This document shows positions 57,350 through 64,000 of a stretch of DNA of 64,000 nucleotides, piece after piece. Position numbers and translations under genes: made by a program. Numbering within the stretch: the stretch's first letter is position 1; the number at the start of each line of letters is the position of its first letter. Source of the DNA: Rhizopus sp. PT2906. Taxonomy: Eukaryota; Mucoromycota; Mucoromycetes; Mucorales; Rhizopodaceae. The stretch covers positions 1 to 64,000 of the forward strand of contig JAMYHX010000193.1 of assembly GCA_025529335.1 (NCBI GenBank). The letters run 5' to 3'. Under the pieces are notes generated by a model, which saw only the letters and a list, made by a program, of their open reading frames with translations, did no database searches and was not told the DNA's origin.

Positions 57350-58099
57350 ATATAAATTACAGACTTGTTTGTGTACACTTGTATTCTATACACAAGCGTG
57401 TTTCATCATAAAACACTGTTTTTAGACTTTCTTATTCTTTGATGCAAATATACATTATTCTCTTAAACACACACACACTCAAATATATTCTATCACAGTG
57501 CTCGTTTTCTTTATCCATGTTCATTATTTATCGTGCATAATAGTGCTATTCTCACTAGTTGATGCTATCCGTGTCTGACTTACTAAAAAGGATCAGCACG
57601 CTTATAGAAACACCCGCGACTGTTTCGCAAAACTAATCAACGCAATTGGTTTGACATTATACACTTCTAAAATAAGACATGGTTAAAAAACGGGTTTTGA
57701 AAGTTTGTTTAAATAGGCCATTTTTTTTTTCACTATTACAAGTCTATCATTATGTATGCCAATAGCTAGTGTCAAAATAGAACTGTTGCTTTACTAGAGA
57801 AAAATTTGATTTGCAACAGGATACCCAAATGTTCAAAAGGACACAAACAAGGCAAAAAGAAAATATGAAAGGAGAAGATGAATGATGAACCTAGTGCATA
57901 TCAATTATTGCCCTTTATTTCACTGCAAAAGAATCAGGGGGTTGTGATACAACAGAGAAAAAGTTGATCAAAAAACTTTACTGTCTGTGACTTGAGCCGA
58001 AGCTGGGCTGGCTGAGTTTTTATAAACCTGATCAAAGGAAGGTACAGGGAACAGAAAAAAAAAAAGCGCACACTTTATTTTTCTCGTTTATTCGTGAAT
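57350..58099. other. Spacer between LysM gene and FPP synthase
   Basis: 3' flank of the LysM gene, then the FPP synthase promoter region with a poly-A run at 58057-58068 and a CTTTATTTTTCTCG leader before the ATG. GGGGGTTGTG at about 57938 is the only GC-rich word. No gene seen. Confidence 0.45.
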
Positions 58100-59411
58100 A
58101 TGGTTGCTGTCAAGTTACAAAAGGAAGAAAACAGAAAAGCTTTCCTCTCTGTATTTCCCACTTTAGCAGATGAAGTACTTGCTGAGCTTAGAAAATACAA
58201 CATGCCTGAAGATGCTTACGAATGGACAAAGAAGGTAAAGATGAATCATCATGAGCCAACGCGTGTGTTTTGACTCTTTATCAGAACTTGTTTTATAACG
58301 TTCCTGGTGGTAAAGTAGATAACGTTTGTATCAGAGTATAGTACCTTATCAATTTACAGGTAAATTGAACCGTGGTATCTCTGTTGTCGACACCGTTCGT
58401 ATCTTGAAGGGGGAATCAGTCACTGAAGACGATATCTTCAAGGCTACCGTCCTTGGTTGGCTTGTTGAATTCGTAAGTAGTATAAAAAGAAAGAAGAGAA
58501 ACGTATTTACATATTATCTGTAGCTTCAAGCTTTCTTCTTGGTTTCTGATGATATCATGGACGCATCCATCACTCGTCGTGGACAGCCCTGTTGGTATAA
58601 GACTGAAGGCGTTGGTATGGTTGCTATCAATGATGCCTTCATTCTTGAATCTTGCATCTACATCTTTTTGAAAAAATATTTCAGAAACACAGATTATTAT
58701 ATTGAACTCGTCGAATTGTTCCATGAGGTAAGGGCGTACATGAGTGAGTCTATGCATGTATTAAGATTACCATTAGGTTACTTTCCAAACTGAACTCGGC
58801 CAACTCTGTGATCTCATTACTGCCCCTGAAGACCATGTCGATTTGAGCAAATTCTCTATCAAAAAGTAACAGCATTGTCGGTCTTTTAGTACACCAGAAC
58901 TAATTATTTACAATATAGACATCAATTCATTGTCATCTACAAGACTGCTTATTATTCTTTCTATCTCCCTGTTGCCTTGGGAATGTACATGGTTGGTATC
59001 AAGGATGAGAAGGCATTCAAGAGTGCACACGACATCTTGATTCCTTTAGGCGAATACTTCCAAGTCCAAGATGATTATCTTGACTGTTATGGTGCTCCTG
59101 AAGTCATTGGCAAGATTGGTACAGATATTATGGACAACAAATGCTCTTGGTTAATCAACCAAGCTTTGGCCAAAGCTAGCCCTGAACAACGCAAGATCTT
59201 GGATGAAAACTATGGCAAGAAGGATGCTGAAGCTGAAGCCAAGGTTAAGCAGTTATACATTGATCTTGACATTGAAGGAACATACAAGGCTTATGAAGAA
59301 AAGTCTTATCGTGAGTTGACTGCTCTCATCGAACAATTGGATGAATCTGTTGGTCTTAAGAAGCAAGTCTTTATTGAGTTCATGGACAAGATTTACAAGC
59401 GTACAAAATAA
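58100..59411 (+). CDS. ERG20: Farnesyl diphosphate synthase
   Basis: Condenses dimethylallyl and isopentenyl diphosphate to geranyl and farnesyl diphosphate for sterols, carotenoids/trisporoids, dolichol and prenylation. Exons 58100-58234, 58285-58309, 58360-58472, 58524-58727, 58777-58865 and 58919-59411, 352 residues, the normal length. Splicing the 25-nt exon 2 gives NLFYNVPGG and then KLNRGISVVDTV. The first aspartate motif is FFLVSDDIMD; the two Phe before it set the C15 product length. The second is QVQDDYLDCYG. Also seen are GRRGQPCWY-type TRRGQPCWY, GKIGTDIMDNKCSWL and the C-terminal KIYKRTK. All catalytic residues are present. A likely AATAAA signal (ATAATAAAAAC) follows the stop. 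Confidence 0.96.
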
Positions 59412-59857
59412 CTTTGATAATAAAAACTAATCATTTACCTGTTTTATGAAATAAAGACTCAACCATTCTTTAAGCATGTAGTCAAATGGAGACAATAAGT
59501 TCACTATTGTTGTTACAATTCTCTGATACGTTATTTTTGTAAGGTAAAAGGTTAAGGAGACGGTTATTATAAGTATAAATAGAATAATACACTGTTTGTG
59601 ACCTTGTCTCTGGGGTTTTATTGCATACATAAAATATGGTTACCGTCATAATGCCATTGTCCTTGGTTACAACTTGCGCACTTTTTGCATACAGTTTCCC
59701 CAGCCACTTATTTTTTAACATCCGACATGACTTCCACGTCATCGTTGGCGCTAGATTTTTTTGTTACCAGCAGGCCCTGATACAATTTTTGTGTGTGTGG
59801 GGGGTGTTTAAGCTTGAAAATATTGCTCTTTTTTATACATTAGCTTAAAGTATAACA
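59412..59857. promoter_or_regulatory. Spacer upstream of the OSCP gene
   Basis: 3' flank of FPP synthase and promoter of the OSCP gene. A G-rich word (GTGTGTGTGGGGGGTG at 59791-59806) is the only marked feature. Open frames on either strand here are not supported. Confidence 0.4.
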
Positions 59858-60731
59858 ATGGCTTCTCGATTCACTCGTTTGACAACTGCTGTCCCCAAGG
59901 TAAAATACCGTTTGAACTTTACTAAAAAATCAGAAATGTTCTAATTGTTCATTCTTAGTTGGCTCGTGGCTACGCTGCTGCTTCCGTCAAGGTAAAAAAA
60001 AAGAAATTAAATAAAACGATGAATGACATTAACCCCAAGTGACATTTTCAATTAGGCTCCCATCACCCTTTACGGTCTTGAAGGTCGTTATGCTACTGCA
60101 CTTTACACTGCTGCTGCCCGTCAGAACAATCTTGAAGCTGTTGAGAAGGACCTCAACACATTTAGCCAAGCCATCAAGAAGGACACTGCTTTCAAGAGCT
60201 TTTTGGAAAACCCCACTGTTCCTCGCGCTACCAAGTTGAATGGCCTTAGCGATGTTGCCAAGAAGGTCGGTAAGCCTAGTGAATTGACCAACAACTTGCT
60301 CGAAGTTTTGGCCGAAAATGGTCGTTTGAACACCCTTGACAAGGTGATTGAAGCCTACAATGAATTGATGAGTGCTCACCGTAATGAATTACCACTCGTT
60401 GTTACTTCAGCCAAGGTGGGTTTATACATATATAAAGCGCTCAAGCTTAGTACTAATAGCTGTCATATAATAGCCCTTGGAAAAGGCTGCTTTGAACAAG
60501 ATTGTTGATTCCCTTCAAAAGAGCAACCTTGCTGAAGGCAAGAAGCTCCTTGTTTCCAACAAGGTTAAGCCTGATATTCTTGGTGGTATCTTGGTTGAAA
60601 TTGGAGACAAGAGCATTGACTTGACCGTTTCTTCTAAACTTGCCAAGTTGAACAAGTTGATCACTGGTAAAGAGAAAAGGACAAACCTAAAAGGAATGGT
60701 TCTAACACATTTAATCGTAGATTCTGTTTAA
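59858..60731 (+). CDS. ATP5: Mitochondrial ATP synthase subunit OSCP (subunit 5)
   Basis: Links the peripheral stalk to F1. Exons 59858-59899, 59959-59991, 60056-60415, 60474-60666 and 60721-60731, 212 residues. The two short first exons encode the presequence (MASRFTRLTTAVPK, LARGYAAASVK). The mature protein starts APITLYGLEGRYATALYTAA and has NPTVPRATKLNGL, LAENGRLNTLDKVIEAY and GGILVEIGDKSIDLTVSSKL. A last intron (60667-60720) must be removed to end in KLITDSV, the normal OSCP terminus. Reading through would add a non-homologous 20-residue tail. Intron 3 has a TACTAAT branch-site-like sequence. Length fits the family. Confidence 0.94.
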
Positions 60732-61072
60732 ATAAATAATTGAAAAGGATGAGGAATTGAATATATAAACATATATGTTGTCATTAAACTATATAAAAAT
60801 AAAGCCTTCACTATAACAAAACATGATCAAGACGCGCGCAACAGTAAGTCCAATGTGCATCAACATTATATCATGTCGACAGCATACTTTTTCAAAGTAC
60901 GACATGCACTGTAAAGTTGAAAACGATATGTACGCCCATGTATACCACCACTTTTTTTTTTTAAAGCCAAAGGTGATTTCCTTTTTTTTTTGGTTATTGT
61001 AACTCATGTGCAACTTTCTTAAAATAACTATTTTATATTTCTTCATATTTCTTTCTTTCTTTCTCTCTAATT

Positions 61073-61933
61073 ATGAGCTTCTCGAATATAATCGCAAGAG
61101 AGAATGACATTAGTATACCAAAGCCTATTCCAACAACAGAAAGACATTCAATTGGAGCCAATAGCAACAACACTAGTATTAGTCACAATAGGATGATAGA
61201 ATTATATATTGAACATGACAAAGAAAAGAAAGATATCATGGTTACAAATGCCAAGAAAGAGATACTATATTATTACAATAAGCAGGACAATACAATCCAT
61301 GATAATCGAAAGACAGCACTATGGAGGCTGATCGACAAGGATTGGCATAAGATGATATTGAAGAATAGTGGGAATAACATAGAGATTACGTTATCAACAG
61401 AGGAATTCAACTTTACGTACGATAAACAGTTATACCAATGGAGACTGATACCAACTGAGAATGATGACGGTCATTATATACTAAACTGCTATAGTTCAAC
61501 ACATCTGATAGCACAGTTAAATCGATCAGTATTCTATATCGAATCTTGCTCTACAACCAACCCATTTAAGCTATTTAGCCCTTTCTTTACCTTTATCCTC
61601 TTTTCGGCTTTAATCATTAATGAAACTATCGTCAAAAATCTATTAAGGTCAATTGGAAATGACTCTGCCGCATTAAAATCAATACTTGACTTTAAACGAC
61701 CTTATAGTCATATTAGTCATAATAATGATAATGATGACGATAATGACGCTTATTCATACATCAGTACCATAAATACAACTCATTCTATCGAAATAAGTCC
61801 TTCTATCTGGAACTGGTGTCATCGTCTATGGTGGTCTTGCTTTCCTTGTTGTATGCCTGGTGGATGTTGTGATAGGGTTCGACTGAAGCTAAACCCCTTT
61901 TCAAGAAAAGGCTGGCAACAGCAACACTATTAA
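61073..61933 (+). CDS. Hypothetical protein with a tubby-like/LURP-type beta region
   Basis: Single exon, 286 residues, unrecognised in detail. After a polar N-terminus, residues about 40-170 alternate short beta-strand-like blocks (MIELYIEHDKEKKDIMVTN, KEILYYYNKQDN, ALWRLIDKDWHKMILK, QLYQWRLI, STHLIAQLNRSVFYIES). This resembles fungal tubby C-terminal-like/LURP-one proteins, common in Mucorales; the match is by pattern only. A hydrophobic segment (FKLFSPFFTFILFSALII) follows, then an Asp/Asn run and a Cys/Trp-rich stretch (WCHRLWWSCFPCCMPGGCC) that could be palmitoylated, then a basic tail. A membrane-associated role is inference. A short AT-rich leader precedes the ATG. Confidence 0.55.
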   Translation: MSFSNIIARENDISIPKPIPTTERHSIGANSNNTSISHNRMIELYIEHDKEKKDIMVTNAKKEILYYYNKQDNTIHDNRKTALWRLIDKDWHKMILKNSGNNIEITLSTEEFNFTYDKQLYQWRLIPTENDDGHYILNCYSSTHLIAQLNRSVFYIESCSTTNPFKLFSPFFTFILFSALIINETIVKNLLRSIGNDSAALKSILDFKRPYSHISHNNDNDDDNDAYSYISTINTTHSIEISPSIWNWCHRLWWSCFPCCMPGGCCDRVRLKLNPFSRKGWQQQHY

Positions 61934-63196
61934 CAGTTTTGTAAATATAAATAAACTAGCATTTCTTTTTACATATGAAAAATAGTAAAAAAAAAAGGCT
62001 TTATAACTAATTCATTTATGCATGGTAAAAAAGATAGAAATAGACTGTTTTCTGCAATATTTGGTTGAAAAAAAAATTACATACTCTCCTTACTTGCTGC
62101 ATTTGTTTAACAAACACCTTTTTCTCAATTGGATGTAGAAATGGACTCTAAAGGGTGAGCATTTCCTTAAGTTTTCATATTATAGCTTCTACTATTGTTT
62201 ATCTTGTTTAGCTGTAACAAATTAAGGACAGTCTTTACATCTATATAACAAGTAACACTCTGGATAATATCCTGCATGTTGTCATGGATATCTTTTTGGT
62301 GTAGCTAATATTTCAACTTTGTCTTTGACGTCCCCAGAAGTGATATTGCTACTAGTTGCAAATGAATAGAACACTTAACATCTGTCAAATTTACATTTGT
62401 TACATAGGATATCACCATCCTTTGAATACTCTTGTGTCTCTACAATTCGCATATCCAGGAGACCTGCGAGCATATCAAACTAAAAAGAAACGTATTTTTC
62501 AGATGTTGCAAGTGCTAGTTTAGTGAGAGTGATATTCCTGTAGTTGCATGTAACTAGCTTACGGCCTTTAGTATTCAACCAACTACACGTTCCTCTTGTG
62601 CTAGATCAAGTAGTAGAGAGTATATTCTTGTGACTTACAAGATTGCATTTCTTGAGAGAAGAAAAGCAATACATAGTACTTTCAAACAAGATAGAGTGTC
62701 AAGGGAAAGCGTTCATTACACTATAGTCATCATTGAGGCATCATACTCAAAAGCCAAATTTGCAATTTTGTAAGATCTCAATGCTCTTATTACAAAGATG
62801 CAATGTAGATCATACTCCCAATACAATACAATTTTTGGTTTTCTTTGGATTGAAAAAGGGAGATTGGTGGGTAACAACGGCACAAACACCACCACACATC
62901 AAGTGGTGTTTGTCAAAGCAAAGGATAGCCCTTTTAGCCTCATCACAGTTGCTCTGGACTTTACAAGTCTCTGCCTCTCCAAGCCCTTCAGCAGAGAGAG
63001 AACAAGTTTGTCCTCTTTTTGTCGACTTGGCTTCATCTCTCAAAGGTGCCAAGCAAAAGAAAAAAAATAAAAGAGGGCAGTTCACGTCACCCTATTTTAA
63101 AATGGGAAAGCAGTCATGAGTTGATTGTTGTGATACTTGGTTGAACTGACTGACATACATCCTCACCAAAAAAGAATATCCTGTATAAATATAGAA
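61934..63196. other. 1.3-kb spacer, no supported gene
   Basis: Short open frames overlap on both strands at 62.73-63.12 kb, and the minus one has protein-like words (CFDKHHLMCGGVCAVVTHQS), but no family, start or splice context supports any of them. Decayed coding sequence on the minus strand at 62.2-62.5 kb (DILCNKCKF, GYYPECYLLYRCKDC, broken by stops) suggests another relic. Confidence 0.4.
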
Positions 63197-64000
63197 ATGA
63201 CCATCACCCACAGAAAGAAGCCCTCTTCAACTGCTCTAAGTTCGTCTAATTTAACTTCAGATGGAGCGGTTTCTGTTGATGACAAAGAACCACCAAAATA
63301 CCATTGTGACGCATGCTCTAATGATGTCACAAACACAGTTCGAATACGATGTGCAGATAAAGACTGTCCCGACTTTGATCTCTGCGTCAGTTGCTTCTGT
63401 GGTGGCGCTGAGCCTGTGAAGCATAAAACTTGGCACGATTATCGCATAGTCAAACCTCATAATTTCCCGATCTTTAGTGAAGACTGGGATGCTGACGAAG
63501 AATTACTCCTGATTGAAGCAGCTGAAAAGATGGGCATAGGTAACTGGCAAGCTATTGCGGACTATGTAGGAACAAAGAACAAGACAGATTGTGAACAGCA
63601 TTACCTTGATGTCTATGTATCCAGTCCAGATTGGCCACTGCCGAGGATGGACCTCAAGTTTGAAACGAGCGAAGTGGAATGCCGTGAACGCAAACGTCAG
63701 CGACTACAGCAATCGCGTGGGCTCGTACCTCGAAAACCTGCTCTATCACAGCCGAATACATCAAAGCCTATCACCAGTGGCCCTGCCTATCATGAAATAC
63801 AAGGTTATATGCCTAGACGTTTTGAATTTGAAACAGAATATGAAAATGATGCAGAGCAGTTTGTTAAAGATATGGTATTTAACGACGATGATACACAAGA
63901 GGAGATTGACTTGAAGATCATGGTATTGGATATTTACAATTCTCGGCTGGATCGAAGAATGGAGCGGAAAAAGTTAATATTTGAAAGACGATGGTTAGAC
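63197..64000 (+). CDS. ADA2: SAGA adaptor ADA2 (5' part, runs off the window)
   Basis: Subunit of the SAGA/ADA histone acetyltransferase module, activating Gcn5. 268 codons are present with no intron and no stop before the window end. The ZZ zinc finger spans about residues 36-82: KYHCDACSNDV, IRCADKDCPDFDLCVSCFC and HKTWHDYRIV. The SANT domain spans about residues 92-140: WDADEELLLIEAAEKMGIG and NWQAIADYVGTKNKTDCEQH, then YLDVYVSSPDWPLP. Further on, YMPRRFEFETEYENDAEQFV and the helix after VFNDDD are typical ADA2 segments. The C-terminal SWIRM domain would lie beyond 64000. The start is the first ATG of the frame. Confidence 0.93.
   Translation, partial: MTITHRKKPSSTALSSSNLTSDGAVSVDDKEPPKYHCDACSNDVTNTVRIRCADKDCPDFDLCVSCFCGGAEPVKHKTWHDYRIVKPHNFPIFSEDWDADEELLLIEAAEKMGIGNWQAIADYVGTKNKTDCEQHYLDVYVSSPDWPLPRMDLKFETSEVECRERKRQRLQQSRGLVPRKPALSQPNTSKPITSGPAYHEIQGYMPRRFEFETEYENDAEQFVKDMVFNDDDTQEEIDLKIMVLDIYNSRLDRRMERKKLIFERRWLD

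Noticed and set aside
60667..60729. Unspliced C-terminal tail on OSCP
   Set aside because: Removing a GT...AG segment restores the normal family ending; the read-through tail has no family support.
62733..63119. Overlapping open frames on both strands upstream of ADA2
   Set aside because: No start context, splice signals or recognised domain on either strand.
1..64000. CRISPR arrays, operons, phage or bacterial mobile islands
   Set aside because: The window is intron-rich fungal nuclear DNA; no regularly spaced identical repeats and no bacterial-type gene blocks were seen.

Overview
The window is nuclear DNA of a filamentous fungus, most likely a Mucorales member (Mucoromycota, Rhizopus/Mucor-like). 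The supporting signs are AT-rich spacers, many short introns (mostly 45-70 nt, GT...AG), a fungal gene set (Zn2Cys6 factor, Pff1-type protease, MUB1/SamB, LysM secreted protein) and relics resembling repeat families common in Mucorales. Species is not determinable by eye. Exon joins below were built by hand from splice signals, reading frame and family conservation.

Layout. 0-5 kb is a transposon graveyard: a Tc1/IS630-type relic, a decayed multicopy-family gene and a Mutator-like (MULE) relic. 5-6.8 kb is empty. 6.8-24.3 kb is a dense gene block: a membrane-anchored hypothetical, a cyclic-nucleotide phosphodiesterase, malic enzyme, a SET protein, an EAF3/MRG15 homologue, the F1-ATPase inhibitor IF1, ribosomal protein eL18, a PDK/BCKDK-type mitochondrial kinase, a multi-pass membrane protein, a coiled-coil protein, a 50-residue predicted secreted peptide, a Tc1 tail and a TVP38-type VTT protein. 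24.3-27.4 kb holds decayed coding fragments and a near-perfect 22-bp-arm hairpin. 27.4-46.5 kb is dense again: secreted polyamine oxidase, MUB1/SamB, PFK-2/FBPase-2, Zn2Cys6 factor, CBS-PB1 tail-anchored protein, SIP5-like RING protein, Rho GTPase, a retroelement-like relic, Pff1-like vacuolar protease and mitochondrial bL19. 47.3-51 kb is gene-poor with two more Tc1-type relics and a decaying ~68-bp repeat. 51-64 kb carries ataxin-2, a LysM secreted protein, farnesyl diphosphate synthase, OSCP, a tubby-like hypothetical and the 5' part of ADA2, cut by the window end.

There are no operons. Several genes are in divergent pairs sharing 180-600 bp spacers (malic enzyme/SET, EAF3/IF1, coiled-coil/secreted peptide, MUB1/PFKFB, CBS-PB1/SIP5). 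By function, many genes touch central carbon and energy metabolism (malic enzyme, PDK, PFKFB, FPP synthase, IF1, OSCP) or chromatin and transcription (SET, EAF3, ADA2, Zn2Cys6). I read this as ordinary eukaryotic gene order, not a cluster. The most unusual items are a GC-AG intron in the EAF3 homologue, micro-exons at the start of PFKFB, the LysM protein with a Lys/Thr linker and a Cys-rich tail, the unannotated small secreted peptide, the perfect hairpin, and relics of an uncharacterised multicopy family with a D...GE...K pattern.
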